Origin: Anaerolineae bacterium
GTDB taxonomy: Bacteria; Chloroflexota; Anaerolineae; Aggregatilineales; Phototrophicaceae
Reading direction: 5' to 3'
Length of the DNA stretch: 32,205 nt
NCBI GenBank assembly: GCA_022823165.1
Contig: JAJDXR010000030.1
Coordinates: 1 to 32,205, forward strand
Made by a program: the position numbers and the translations under genes. Shown here in pieces: positions 8,011-16,536 of this stretch. The notes beneath the pieces are model-generated. The model saw nothing but the letters and a program-made list of their open reading frames with translations. It was not told where the DNA came from and ran no database searches. Every line of letters begins with the position of its first letter. The stretch's first letter is position 1.

Positions 8011-9762
8011 TTAGTAGCTAAGCCCGAAGCCATGCTCGAAGAGCGGGTCCGCCGAATCATGCGGCACATCGGGGAGTTGGGCGCGCACCGCCTCCATGGA
8101 CAAGGGCAGCTCAAAGGGCAGAGTCGCCGACGGCTGGAAGCGCCCGAAGATGATATCGAGCACGGCCGCGTCGCTGGCGCCGAAATTGGCGACCAGCCCG
8201 GCGCAGGCTTCGGCGATTTCCGGCATGACCGCCGGGCGATCCAGATAGATATCGACAATGGTGGGCGCCTCGCTCATGATCGCCAGCAGCCGGCTCTTCT
8301 CCGGCTCTTTGAAGTCCAGGTCGCCGGCGTGGAAGAATGACTCGAGGAATATGTTGTTGCGAGGCTCAAAAGGCGTTTTCAAGCGCAGGATGGCAAGGTC
8401 GGCCGCGGCGGGTTTGGCGACCAGTTCGCCATATTGCGCCGCTACTTCGGCATCCACATTTTCAACGTAGAGCTTGGGACGCCCGCGCAGGGGCAGCAGG
8501 CCGGCGTTCTTCAGCAGCACGATGGACTTGCGCTGCGCCAATTCGCCAGCGGCGCGGAAAGCGGCGTTGCCGGCGATGTGGGGGGCGGCGTCTACGTTTA
8601 CGTTGGCATCTTCAAACAAGCCCAGCCGGAACTTGTCACGCAGCAGCCGGCGCACACTGATATCCAGGCGCGCCTCGCTGACCTTACCGGAACGCGCCAG
8701 TTCAACCAGCGCCTCGGGGCAGGCTTCCCCGCCGAATTGATCGATGCCCGCCGCCAGCGACTTGACGATGCGCTCGGGCAGGCTGAGATCTTCGACGCCC
8801 CAGGCGCGCGCCGGAAAATGTTCGCCCATGATAGTGGCGTCGGTCAAGGTACCCCAGTCGGTGCAGACCACGCCGTCAAAGCCGTACTTTTCCCGCAGCA
8901 GGCCGGTGATGACGCCCTTGTTGAAAGCAAAGCCGACTTCTTCGTGCTCGGTGCCGATGGGCATGCCGTAGTAAGGCATGATCATGGCCGTGCCGGCTTC
9001 AATAGCCGCTTCAAATGGCGGCAGATGATAGTCGAAATTGCCGCCGGGGTAGACCTGCTCGCGGCCATAATCGAAATGCGGGTCCTCGCCGTCCAGTTGC
9101 GGCCCGCCGCCGGGGAAATGTTTGGTCATGCAGGCTACGCTGTCGGCGCCCAGCTGCGCGCCCTGGAAGCCGCGAATGTAGGCCGCGGTCAGCTTGGCCG
9201 CCAGCTGATTGTCCTCGCCGAAGGCGCCGTTGACCCGCGCCCAACGCGGCTCGGTCGCCAGATCCGCCACCGGGTGCAGCGCGGCGCGCAAGCCGACGGC
9301 GAGATACTCTTGACGGGCGATATCGGCGAATTCTCTCACCAGCTGCTCGTCGCCAATGGCGGCCAGCCCGGGCGCTTCGGGCCACTGGGAGAAAGCCGCA
9401 GTCGCCATATGCACACCGGGATTGTCGGAAAAACTGTGACGCGGATCGCTCGCCAACGTCGCCGGAATGCCCAGCCGCTTGGAGGCGGTTAATTCTTGCA
9501 GCTTGTTGACCCAGGCGGCCGTCTCCCTGGCGCCGGCGGAGCCCACCAAATTGAAGTGGGTCATATGTTTGTCAGTCATCTCGTGGATTGAGGCCAGGCC
9601 GAAAGCGCCCATCTCGACGTTGAACTCGCCATCGGGCGGGATCATCACCATGGTATGAAACATCTGGCCCGCTTTTTCTTCCAGGGTCATGCGCGCCAGC
9701 AAGTCTTCCACGCGCGCTTCAATGGGCAGGTTTGGGTCTAGGTAGGGGAATTTTTCCGTCAT
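8011..9762 (-). CDS. Glycoside hydrolase family 3 protein (beta-glucosidase/beta-xylosidase type)
   Basis: GH3 enzymes remove sugars from the non-reducing end of beta-linked oligosaccharides. The N-terminal TIM-barrel domain has ARMTLEEKAGQMFH, the KHFPGGG substrate-binding motif (residues 214-220) and GFDGVVCTDWG, where D302 is the predicted nucleophile. The second alpha/beta sandwich domain follows (RKSIVLLKNAGLLPL onward). At 583 residues, without the C-terminal fibronectin-like domain of longer GH3 proteins, it has the compact two-domain form. There is no signal peptide, so it should act in the cytoplasm on imported oligosaccharides. It starts 19 bases after the M32 gene and has AAGGA about nine bases before the ATG. 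Exact specificity cannot be told. Confidence 0.93.
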   Translation of the reverse strand: MTEKFPYLDPNLPIEARVEDLLARMTLEEKAGQMFHTMVMIPPDGEFNVEMGAFGLASIHEMTDKHMTHFNLVGSAGARETAAWVNKLQELTASKRLGIPATLASDPRHSFSDNPGVHMATAAFSQWPEAPGLAAIGDEQLVREFADIARQEYLAVGLRAALHPVADLATEPRWARVNGAFGEDNQLAAKLTAAYIRGFQGAQLGADSVACMTKHFPGGGPQLDGEDPHFDYGREQVYPGGNFDYHLPPFEAAIEAGTAMIMPYYGMPIGTEHEEVGFAFNKGVITGLLREKYGFDGVVCTDWGTLTDATIMGEHFPARAWGVEDLSLPERIVKSLAAGIDQFGGEACPEALVELARSGKVSEARLDISVRRLLRDKFRLGLFEDANVNVDAAPHIAGNAAFRAAGELAQRKSIVLLKNAGLLPLRGRPKLYVENVDAEVAAQYGELVAKPAAADLAILRLKTPFEPRNNIFLESFFHAGDLDFKEPEKSRLLAIMSEAPTIVDIYLDRPAVMPEIAEACAGLVANFGASDAAVLDIIFGRFQPSATLPFELPLSMEAVRAQLPDVPHDSADPLFEHGFGLSY

Positions 9763-9781
9763 TAGGCTTGTCCTTGCCGGC

Positions 9782-11314
9782 TTAATTCAGTTGATAGAGA
9801 TCGCTGTATTTGCGCTCGAGATAATCCAGCAGCGGCGCCACGCTCAAGCCCTCGCCGGAAATGCGGCGCAGCAGTTCCTCCGTGCTGTAGGCGCGCCCGT
9901 GTTGATAAATCGAATCGGTCAGCCAGGCGAGCAGGCTCGTATAGTCTCCTCGCGCCAGGTTGCCCGCTAGATCGGGCAAATGCCGGCGAGCGGCCGCCAG
10001 GACCTGCGCCGACATAATGTTGCCGATGGTGTAGCAGGGGAAGTTGGCGAAAGTACCGGCCGACCAGTGCACGTCTTGTAGCGCGCCGCGCCGATCATCA
10101 GGCGGGGTCAAACCCAGATACTCCCGCATCTTGGCGCTCCAGACTTGCGGCAGCTCCGCCACCGTGACCGCGCCTTCCAGCAAAGCCATCTCAATCTCAG
10201 TACGCAGCATGATGTGCAGGTTGTAGGTTACTTCGTCGGCTTCCACGCGGATTAAGCTGGGCTGAACGCGATTAACGGCGCGATAGAAAAGCTCGGCGTC
10301 GGCCTTCGCCAGCTGCTCAGGGAAGCGCGACTGCAAGCGATGAAAATGAAGCTGCCAGAATTCGCGGCTGCGGCCGATCTGATTCTCCCACATGCGCGAG
10401 GAGAATTCGTGCGCTCCGTAGCTGGCGCCGCCCACGGCATACTGTCCGATGAAGTCGGTCGTCAGCGCGCTGCGGCTTAGCTCGGGCGCGATATTCTGCT
10501 CGTATAGCCCATGACCGGCTTCGTGCAGCGCCGCGAAAATGGACATGGGCAGGTAATTGGCGTCGTAACGCGTGGTGATGCGCACATCGTCGCGCGTGAA
10601 GGAAATCTCGAAAGGGTGGGGCGCGATATCCAGCCGGCCGCGGCTAAAGTCGAAGCCGATCAACTCCGCCAGCTCATAACAGAGCGCTTTCTGCCCGGCC
10701 AGGTCATAATCGGCCGCCCACAAGTCGACCGGCAGGGGCGCGTCATTGGCGACGATCTTCCCCAGCAGCGGAAGGAGCCCGCCCTTTAGTTCACCAAAAA
10801 TGACCTTGAGTCGCGCGGCGGTCATGCCCGGTTCGAATTGCTGGATCAGCGCGTCAAAGGGATGGTCCGCATAACCGATAGCCTCCGCCAATTCGATGTT
10901 GATCGCCAGCATCCGCTGCAAATAGGGCTGGAAGGCGGAGTAGTCGTCGGCGTCTTTGGCGGCGGCCCAGGCAGCTTCCGACTCCGGACCCAGCGCCGCC
11001 AAGCGGCCGACCAGCTCAGCCGGAATGCGCTTCTGGAGTTCGTAGGCGTCGCGGGTCTGCCGCAGCGCGCGCGTCGCATAAGCATCGGCATCGGCTCCGG
11101 TCAACTCCGCTTCGGCCGCGTCCAGCAGGCGCGCGGTCTTGTCACTGACGAAGATGTCCTTGGCTAATTTCGTCAGGGTCGCCAGTTGGGCGCCGCGCGT
11201 GGCCGCGCCGCCCGCTGGCATCTGCGTGCGCATATCCCACTTGAGCGTGTTAAGGATATTGAGCAGGTCGTTGTATTCGGCGATATGCGCCGCCAGCGCT
11301 TCATAGGCTGTCAT
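9782..11314 (-). CDS. M32-family metallocarboxypeptidase (Taq carboxypeptidase type)
   Basis: This 510-residue zinc carboxypeptidase releases C-terminal amino acids from peptides in the cytoplasm. The HEAGH zinc motif lies at residues 264-268 in AALHEAGHGLYEQN, and the third-ligand region AHEFSSRMWENQIGRS follows at about 301-316. Family markers DANYLPMSIFAALHEAGHG and ISGEGLSVAPLLDYLERKY are present. I chose the ATG at 11314, with GAGG six bases before it; longer in-frame starts at 11326 and 11383 lack this and exceed the usual length of about 500. The gene is the first of a two-gene unit with GH3, an unusual mix of peptide and sugar catabolism beside a transporter that could in principle carry either substrate. 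Confidence 0.93.
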   Translation of the reverse strand: MTAYEALAAHIAEYNDLLNILNTLKWDMRTQMPAGGAATRGAQLATLTKLAKDIFVSDKTARLLDAAEAELTGADADAYATRALRQTRDAYELQKRIPAELVGRLAALGPESEAAWAAAKDADDYSAFQPYLQRMLAINIELAEAIGYADHPFDALIQQFEPGMTAARLKVIFGELKGGLLPLLGKIVANDAPLPVDLWAADYDLAGQKALCYELAELIGFDFSRGRLDIAPHPFEISFTRDDVRITTRYDANYLPMSIFAALHEAGHGLYEQNIAPELSRSALTTDFIGQYAVGGASYGAHEFSSRMWENQIGRSREFWQLHFHRLQSRFPEQLAKADAELFYRAVNRVQPSLIRVEADEVTYNLHIMLRTEIEMALLEGAVTVAELPQVWSAKMREYLGLTPPDDRRGALQDVHWSAGTFANFPCYTIGNIMSAQVLAAARRHLPDLAGNLARGDYTSLLAWLTDSIYQHGRAYSTEELLRRISGEGLSVAPLLDYLERKYSDLYQLN

Positions 11315-11427
11315 TCTGAACCTCATTGAACTTAGCTGTTTTGGGTGTTGTCTCCCCAGCCGCGCGCCTGCTTGCCCGCTCATGCTACACTAAGCGCGAG
11401 TAGCCAAAGTGAGCGAAAGCGCCGGCT

Positions 11428-11514
11428 ATGCTTACGGATGACATCCGACTCGAACGGATCGAAGGTGAATACCAGACAACGCGCCGCGCCCAGGACGCGT
11501 CTTCGATAGCATGA
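11428..11514 (+). CDS. Possible 28-residue ORF ahead of the coiled-coil gene
   Basis: A short frame begins with ATG at 11428 and reads MLTDDIRLERIEGEYQTTRR, ending in a TGA that overlaps the next ATG (ATGA at 11511-11514). Its charged, heptad-like LERIEGEYQ resembles the start of a coiled-coil protein. It may be the frameshifted beginning of the following gene, a coupled leader, or chance. No clear ribosome-binding site was seen. Confidence 0.25.
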   Translation: MLTDDIRLERIEGEYQTTRRAQDASSIA

Positions 11515-11723
11515 ACGGCTTGGGCGAGCAGATAGAGCGCCTGGAAAAAAAGGTGGATGCCAACAGCGACGGCATCCAAGCCAACCGCCAAGCCATTGAA
11601 GCAAACACCGAAGAACTCTTGCTGCTGCGCCAGGCTGTCGCTGAGAACAGCCGCATGCTCACTGCGATTATTGAACACCTTGATATGCCGTACCGGCCCA
11701 TGGGCATTGACCTCGATCGCTAG
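11511..11723 (+). CDS. Small coiled-coil protein (70 aa), unrecognised
   Basis: I do not recognise the family. The product is hydrophilic and strongly heptad-patterned from about residue 4 to 55 (EQIERLEKKVDANSDGIQA, then NTEELLLLRQAVAENSRMLT), consistent with a single coiled coil that probably oligomerises. It ends in a short Pro/Tyr-containing tail (DMPYRPMGIDLDR). There is no signal peptide or membrane segment. The ribosome-binding site is weak, but the ATG overlaps the stop of a tiny upstream frame. Its TAG overlaps the TAG of the convergent SDR gene within one CTAG (11720-11723). The coiled-coil pattern and low-complexity coding bias favour a real gene over chance. Confidence 0.6.
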   Translation: MNGLGEQIERLEKKVDANSDGIQANRQAIEANTEELLLLRQAVAENSRMLTAIIEHLDMPYRPMGIDLDR

Positions 11724-12502
11724 ATCGCCCGCGCCGCGCCGCCGTCTACGCGCAGTGTGGCGCCGGTGATGTAGCTGGCCGCCGGCGAAAGCAGGAAAGC
11801 GCCAGCCGAGCCGAAGTCGTCAATCGTGCCGTAACGCCCCAGCGGGATGCCAGCCAGACTGCGCTGCCGCACCTCTTCAATGTTGATGCCCAGCTTCTCT
11901 GACGTAACCGCGTCAAGCTGCGCCACGCGGTCGGTGTCGATCCGCCCCGGCACCAGGTTGTTGACGCGGATGCCGTCGCCCGCCAGCTCGTCGGCCAGCG
12001 TCTTCACCAAACCGGCCACGCCGGCGCGCATCACTGTGGACAGCGCCAGGCGCGGGATGGGCTCCCGCACCGAGCCGGAGGTCACCGTCAGTATCGAGCC
12101 GCCCGCGTTCATAGCCGGCAGCGCGCAACTGATCATACGCACGCTGCTCAGAAGCGTCAGTTCAAAAGCCGCTTGCCAATCCGCCTCGCTGAGCTCTTTG
12201 ACCGTTTTTGCGGGCGGGCCGCCGGCGTTCACCAGCAGGCAGTCGATCTGTCCCCAGGCGGCGACCGTCTTATCCACCCAGGCCTGAATATCGCCCAACT
12301 TGCGTACATCGCAAGCGGAGGCCAAAGTCTCCGCGCCATAGTCTTCCGCCAGCGTATTCGCCGCGGCCGACACCGCGTCGGCGCTGCGGCTGCACAGCGA
12401 GACCTTGGCGCCTTCCGCCGCCAGCGCTTTGGCGACGCCATAGCCCAAGCCTTTGCTCGATGCCGCGACTAGGGCGACCTTTCCCTTGAGTCCCAAATCC
12501 AT
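11720..12502 (-). CDS. SDR-family oxidoreductase lacking the YxxxK catalytic pair
   Basis: This 260-residue Rossmann-fold protein starts MDLGLKGKVALVAASSKGLG, with the nucleotide-binding glycine loop, and has LVNAGG at about residue 90. The usual Tyr-x3-Lys is replaced by Ser-x3-Arg in ALSTVMRAGVAGLVKTLA. The downstream IRVNNLVPGRIDTDRV and the C-terminal YITGATLRVDGGAA are typical of FabG-like SDRs. A known FabG-like subgroup lacks the standard catalytic residues, so the reaction is unknown. I chose the ATG at 12502 because GGGGAAGAG lies just upstream; an open frame extends to 12838 but overlaps the kinase gene and is not SDR-like. A promoter is visible at 12549-12576. Confidence 0.88.
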   Translation of the reverse strand: MDLGLKGKVALVAASSKGLGYGVAKALAAEGAKVSLCSRSADAVSAAANTLAEDYGAETLASACDVRKLGDIQAWVDKTVAAWGQIDCLLVNAGGPPAKTVKELSEADWQAAFELTLLSSVRMISCALPAMNAGGSILTVTSGSVREPIPRLALSTVMRAGVAGLVKTLADELAGDGIRVNNLVPGRIDTDRVAQLDAVTSEKLGINIEEVRQRSLAGIPLGRYGTIDDFGSAGAFLLSPAASYITGATLRVDGGAARAI

Positions 12503-12548
12503 GATTCTCTTCCCCGTTTCGATTGGTTCTGCAAGAACAATGGACGCG

Positions 12549-12576
12549 ATTATATCGCTTGTATGGCAATTGTTCA
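12549..12576 (-). promoter_or_regulatory. Sigma70-type promoter for the SDR gene
   Basis: On the minus strand TGAACA (-35, 12576-12571, 4/6) and a perfect TATAAT (-10, 12554-12549) are separated by 16 bp. Transcription would start near 12542, about 40 bases before the SDR start codon. Confidence 0.6.
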
Positions 12577-12602
12577 GCGGGGAATGCGCCGCCGATAGCC
12601 GA

Positions 12603-13856
12603 CTACTGCGGCAGGGTGAAACTGAAGGTCGTGCCGTCGGCTTCGACGCTGCTGGCCCAGATGCGCCCGTCATGCGCCTCGATGAAGCCGCGGGCGATCG
12701 CCAGCCCCAAGCCCGTGCCGCGCGCGCCATCATCGCCGCGCATGCGCGAACCCTCGCCGCGGTAAAAACTCTCGAACAAGCGCGGCAGGACATCCTGGGG
12801 GATGAATGAGCCGCTGTTATGGATATCGATGCGCACATCGTCGCCGCTGCGCCAGGCGCGCAGGCTGACGCTAACGCCGCGGTCGGCGTATTTGATGGCG
12901 TTGTCGATCAGATTCGTGAGTACGCGCTGGATCTTGTCCGGCGCCATAAGAATCATGTCGACATCGTCGGACACATTGCCGAGCAGCGTGATGCCCTGTT
13001 GATCCGCCTTGGCCGTCATGCTGCCCAGCGTATCGGAAATCAAGTCACGGATGGACGCCTGCTGCAAATTCAGCTTGAGATGGCCGACATCCAACTGCGC
13101 CAACTCGAAGAGATCGTCGATCAAGTGGCTGAGATGCTCGACTTCGGCGCGGCTGTTGTCCAGGTAGCGCTGTACAGTCGCTTCATCGTCCACGACGCCA
13201 TCCAGCATAGCTTCGATCATAACCCGTATCGACGCCAGTGGCGTACGCAAATCGTGCGACACCCAGGCGGTCAAGTCGCGCCGGGTCTGTTCCAGTTCTT
13301 GTTTCTGCTCTTCGACCTCTTGCAAGTTCTGCGCCATGTTGTTGAAGGTATCAGCCAGTTGGGCGATTTCGTCATTGCCCGAAATCTTGAGGCGAACGGT
13401 GAAGTCGCGCCGCGCCAGGGCTTGCGTGGCCTCATGCAGCTTGCCCAGGCGGTCCGTCATGGTCTTGGAGGCGAAGAAGCCGATGGTCAGCGCCGATAAT
13501 CCGGCGAATACCAGCAAGACCGAGGTCAGCGTCAGATAGTGCGCCTGAATGAACGTGAAGCGCGCGATCACCCAAACATTGAGGAAGATCATCAAGACCA
13601 GCAGCGCGATAACCATCCATATCGCCCAGCGCAAGCTGCGGAACCATTCCAGAATACCCAGCCGATAAAATGCGAAGGACAGCAGCGAACTCATCAGGCC
13701 GGTCATCGTCATGAATGCCACCAACTGCTGCACTTCGCCACCGGGCAGGTCAAACATGACCAGCTCGCTGAACACGGCGCCGGCGATGGGAATCACCATC
13801 ACTATGAGGAATATGATCAGCGGATTCTGTGACAATTTTTCATTCATGCGCGTCAT
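12603..13856 (-). CDS. Membrane sensor histidine kinase
   Basis: This 417-residue kinase has four hydrophobic segments in the first 130 residues (about 11-35, 43-68, 77-102 and 107-130) with only short loops, so it probably senses within or at the membrane. A HAMP linker follows at about 130-185, with a short coil. The HisKA domain has the phospho-acceptor H201 in WVSHDLRTPLASIR. The ATPase domain shows the N box NLIDNAIKYA (from N315), and the G boxes GTGLGLAIARGFIEAHDG. It starts 14 bases after the response regulator gene and forms one operon with it. A ribosome-binding site GGGAG lies about ten bases upstream. The stimulus is unknown. Confidence 0.92.
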   Translation of the reverse strand: MTRMNEKLSQNPLIIFLIVMVIPIAGAVFSELVMFDLPGGEVQQLVAFMTMTGLMSSLLSFAFYRLGILEWFRSLRWAIWMVIALLVLMIFLNVWVIARFTFIQAHYLTLTSVLLVFAGLSALTIGFFASKTMTDRLGKLHEATQALARRDFTVRLKISGNDEIAQLADTFNNMAQNLQEVEEQKQELEQTRRDLTAWVSHDLRTPLASIRVMIEAMLDGVVDDEATVQRYLDNSRAEVEHLSHLIDDLFELAQLDVGHLKLNLQQASIRDLISDTLGSMTAKADQQGITLLGNVSDDVDMILMAPDKIQRVLTNLIDNAIKYADRGVSVSLRAWRSGDDVRIDIHNSGSFIPQDVLPRLFESFYRGEGSRMRGDDGARGTGLGLAIARGFIEAHDGRIWASSVEADGTTFSFTLPQ

Positions 13857-13870
13857 CGGTCTGGCGCTCC

Positions 13871-14599
13871 CTACTCCTCAGCCGGCGCCTCGAATTTATA
13901 GCCCACGCCCCAGACAGTCTTCACAAAATTTGGCTGGCTCGGGTTCGGCTCCAGCTTTTCGCGCAGGCGGCGGACGTGCACCGTCACCGTGCTCTCGTAG
14001 CCGTCAAATTCGTAGCCCCATACATGCCGTAGCAATTGCTCCCGCGTGAAGACCTGGCGCGGATGCCGCAGCAAGAACCAGAGCAGGTCGAATTCCTTGG
14101 CTGTCAGCGAAACGGTTTTGCCCTCGACAGTCACTGAGCGGCTGCGCGGGTCGAGCGTCAAGCCGGCGAATTCCAGTGGCTGCTCGCTTTCGACCTCGGG
14201 CGGGCTGGCGCGGCGCAGGATGACTTTGACGCGCGCCACCAACTCCCGCGGGCTGAAGGGCTTCGTCACATAATCATCGGCGCCCAGCTCCAGGCCGGCC
14301 ACCCGGTCAACCTCGTTCGAGCGCGCCGTCAGCAAAATGATGGGTATATCGCCCTGCGCGCTCAGCGGATTGTAGTCGCTGTTGCTGCGCAAACGCCGCG
14401 TTATCGCGAAGCCGTCTACCCCGGGCAGCATGATATCCAGCACAATTAGGTCCGGCCGGCTGTCCTGCAAGATCGACAGCGCTTGCGGCCCGGTTTCCGC
14501 TTCGGTGACCGTGTAGCCCTCGACTTCCAGGTAACGCCGCACGACTTCTCGTATTGTCCGCTCGTCATCGACTACCAAAATGTTGCGCTGTTTGGCCAT
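13871..14599 (-). CDS. OmpR/PhoB-family response regulator
   Basis: This 242-residue regulator has a receiver domain with the acidic pair D11-D12, phospho-acceptor D55 in LIVLDIMLPG, the switch Thr in LLTAR and the conserved Lys in VTKPF. A winged-helix DNA-binding domain follows (LTAKEFDLLWFLLRHPRQVF, then ESTVTVHVRRLREKLE). An insert of about eight residues (SDYNPLSAQGD) lies between receiver helix 3 and strand 4, which is longer than usual. It is the first gene of the two-component operon. Its targets are not visible in the window. Confidence 0.93.
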   Translation of the reverse strand: MAKQRNILVVDDERTIREVVRRYLEVEGYTVTEAETGPQALSILQDSRPDLIVLDIMLPGVDGFAITRRLRSNSDYNPLSAQGDIPIILLTARSNEVDRVAGLELGADDYVTKPFSPRELVARVKVILRRASPPEVESEQPLEFAGLTLDPRSRSVTVEGKTVSLTAKEFDLLWFLLRHPRQVFTREQLLRHVWGYEFDGYESTVTVHVRRLREKLEPNPSQPNFVKTVWGVGYKFEAPAEE

Positions 14600-14635
14600 A
14601 TTCCCTCGCCGTTTCTTGAGTGCCCGTCGCTCCTC

Positions 14636-14663
14636 ATTTTAGCCTAGATTGCAATTCTGTCAG
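14636..14663 (-). promoter_or_regulatory. Sigma70-type promoter for the two-component operon
   Basis: On the minus strand CTGACA (-35, 14663-14658, 5/6) and TAAAAT (-10, 14641-14636, 5/6) are separated by 16 bp. Transcription would begin about 30 bases before the response-regulator start codon at 14599. Confidence 0.65.
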
Positions 14664-14697
14664 AACGGTTACGCCGCGCGGCCGGGGATTCTATTCT

Positions 14698-14740
14698 TAC
14701 CACTGAGTACACCGAGTTTACCGAGGGCACAGAGATGATG
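14698..14740. repeat. Short tandem 9-bp repeat (GAGTACACC-like)
   Basis: After TACCACT come GAGTACACC, GAGTTTACC, GAGGGCACA and GAG, three degenerate 9-bp units at 14705-14731. From memory, sequences of the form CCACTGAG...CACCGAG...CACAGAG are dispersed in many environmental genomes. It lies in the 271-bp divergent gap between the response-regulator and dipeptidase genes. Only this copy was noticed in the window. Confidence 0.45.
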
Positions 14741-14804
14741 CTTGGAATTGGGTCGCCGCAGTTTTTTGAAGTGTTTTTGTCTGTGGTCATAATCGGTCGT
14801 GGCG

Positions 14805-14833
14805 CGGACATGTCACTTGCTTTGCGGTATGAT
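14805..14833 (+). promoter_or_regulatory. Likely promoter of the M20 dipeptidase gene
   Basis: CGGACA (-35, 14805-14810, 4/6) and TATGAT (-10, 14828-14833, 5/6) are separated by 17 bp. Transcription would start near 14840, about 30 bases before the ATG at 14871. Confidence 0.5.
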
Positions 14834-14870
14834 GTTGAGCGTTCGAATCAATTGAGGGAGAGCCCAGACG

Positions 14871-16250
14871 ATGTCCGACAGCATCCAGAACGCAATCGAC
14901 TACCTGCAAGAGACGCAGGATAAAATGATGGAGGACTACAAGGAACTACTGCGCTTCCCCTCCATCAGCGCCGACCCGGCCTACGCTGACGACGTAAAGG
15001 CCTGCGCCGAATGGATTGTCGGGCAGCTCGAAGCCATCGGCTTCGACAATTGCGAAGCCATCGAAACGGCAGGGCTGCCGGTGGTCTACGGCGAGTGGCT
15101 CAAAGCTGGCGCCGATAAACCTACGGTGCTGGTCTACGCGCACTACGATGTGCAGCCGGTGGATCCGCTGCCGCTGTGGCATTCGGAACCCTTCGAGGGC
15201 GTGATCCGCGAAGGCAATATGGTCGCCCGCGGCGCCAGCGACAATAAAGCCGGCGTCTGGGGCAACCTCAAGACCTTTGAAGCGCTGCTGCGCGCCAACG
15301 GGTCGCTGCCCGTCAATGTGAAGATCATGTTCGAGGGCGAGGAGGAATCCGGCTCGCCCAGCATAGAAGCTTTTGTCGACGCCAATAAAGAGCGCCTGCA
15401 AGCCGACCTGCTGCTGAATTGCGACGGCAATCTCAAGCCGGAGGCCCCCCAGCTCACCTACGCCGGTCGCGGCATCGTCAGCGCCGAGGTCCGCGTGACC
15501 GGACCCAGCGCCGATATCCACTCCGGATTATACGGTGGCCTGGTGCAGAATCCGCTGCATGTGGCCGGCAAGATCATCGGCTCCTTGCATGATGACGACG
15601 GCCGCGTGCAACTGCCCGGCTACTACGACAGCCTTGTGGAAGCGAACGAGGCTGAGAAAGCGCGCATCGCCGCCGGCTTCCAGGACGACCAGCTCAAAGA
15701 AGGCGCCGGCGTCGAGCGCTTCTGGGCTGAGGCCATCGCGCCAGCATCCGAGCGCGCCACGGTCTATCCCACCCTGGATGTCAACGGCATGTGGGGCGGC
15801 TATCAAGGCGCGGGCAACAAAACCATCATCCCGGCCGAAGCCGGCATCAAAATCACCATGCGCCTGGCGCCGGATCAGGATCCGCGCGTCGTCTCACAAT
15901 TGCTCAAGCGGCATATCGAAAGTTTCGCCAGCGATACCGTGGATGTGAGCTGCGAAATCGGCGAAGAAGCCTGGTATTTCCAGCTGGTCACCGACGGACC
16001 CTGGCTGGAAGCGGTGCAGTCCGCCATTGAAGCGACCGTCGGCAGTCGCGCCCAGCTGGTCCGCACCGGCGGCTCAATTCCCATCCTGGGCGTCTTCAAC
16101 CGGCTGATCGGCCTGCCCATCACCGGCTTCGGCTACGGCGACGGCGATGGCATCCACTCGCCCAACGAGTATTTGAGGATCGACACTTTCATGAAGTCGC
16201 TGCAAGCGGCTGTGCGTATGTATCACAATTTGGGCGAGGTCGCTGTATAG
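14871..16250 (+). CDS. M20-family dipeptidase/metallopeptidase
   Basis: This 459-residue zinc peptidase belongs to the M20 dipeptidase group, which cleaves small peptides in the cytoplasm. The metal-binding and catalytic positions are visible: H91 and D93 in VYAHYDVQP, bridging D124 in GASDNKAG, the catalytic/ligand Glu pair in EGEEESGS (157-158), D185 in NCDG, and H429 in GIHSPNEY. The dimerisation domain (HSGLYGGLVQNPLHV) lies in between. GAGGGAGAG about ten bases before the ATG supports the start. No signal peptide is present. It ends 44 bases before a convergent small-protein gene, with a hairpin repeat between them. Confidence 0.93.
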   Translation: MSDSIQNAIDYLQETQDKMMEDYKELLRFPSISADPAYADDVKACAEWIVGQLEAIGFDNCEAIETAGLPVVYGEWLKAGADKPTVLVYAHYDVQPVDPLPLWHSEPFEGVIREGNMVARGASDNKAGVWGNLKTFEALLRANGSLPVNVKIMFEGEEESGSPSIEAFVDANKERLQADLLLNCDGNLKPEAPQLTYAGRGIVSAEVRVTGPSADIHSGLYGGLVQNPLHVAGKIIGSLHDDDGRVQLPGYYDSLVEANEAEKARIAAGFQDDQLKEGAGVERFWAEAIAPASERATVYPTLDVNGMWGGYQGAGNKTIIPAEAGIKITMRLAPDQDPRVVSQLLKRHIESFASDTVDVSCEIGEEAWYFQLVTDGPWLEAVQSAIEATVGSRAQLVRTGGSIPILGVFNRLIGLPITGFGYGDGDGIHSPNEYLRIDTFMKSLQAAVRMYHNLGEVAV

Positions 16251-16268
16251 CGTTCTTTTGTGCGAATG

Positions 16269-16294
16269 GTAGGGGCGACCCTTGGGTCGCCCAC
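16269..16294. repeat. REP-like hairpin, single copy
   Basis: GTAG followed by GGGCGACCC (16273-16281), a TT loop and GGGTCGCCC (16284-16292) make a 9-bp perfect stem. It lies between the tail ends of the convergent dipeptidase and small-protein genes, where it could serve as a bidirectional transcript end, and touches the stop of the latter. Confidence 0.75.
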
Positions 16295-16515
16295 TATATC
16301 AACAGCCCCAAGGCCACGAAGACCATACCCAGCAGCACAAAAATATAGGCCGAGCGCTGCGTCTTGGCGTCCCAGGCCTCGCTGCGCTCGGGATTGTCTT
16401 TGCGCCAGCGCGGCTCCAGCGAATACAGCCGCCAGACGATATCGCGCCGGAATACGCACAGCCCGGCCAGCAGCCAAAAGGCCAGCCCACCCAGTATCAG
16501 AATCCAGTCACCCAT
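16294..16515 (-). CDS. Small two-span membrane protein (73 aa)
   Basis: The product begins MGDWILILGGLAFWLLAGLC, a hydrophobic segment, followed by a charged middle (WRLYSLEPRWRKDNPERSEAWDA) and a second membrane span (YIFVLLGMVFVALGLLI). The layout resembles small DUF6199-like proteins, but I cannot assign it firmly. GAGG seven bases before the ATG supports translation. It is flanked on both sides by hairpin repeats (16269-16294 and 16537-16561) and lies downstream of the zinc dehydrogenase gene on the same strand. The function is unknown. Confidence 0.7.
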   Translation of the reverse strand: MGDWILILGGLAFWLLAGLCVFRRDIVWRLYSLEPRWRKDNPERSEAWDAKTQRSAYIFVLLGMVFVALGLLI

Positions 16516-16536
16516 GCAAAAGCCTCGATTGCCGTC

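Noticed and set aside
12503..12838. N-terminal extension of the SDR to 372 residues
   Set aside because: The extension is antisense to the kinase 3' end, low in homology, and a good ribosome-binding site and promoter precede the ATG at 12502.
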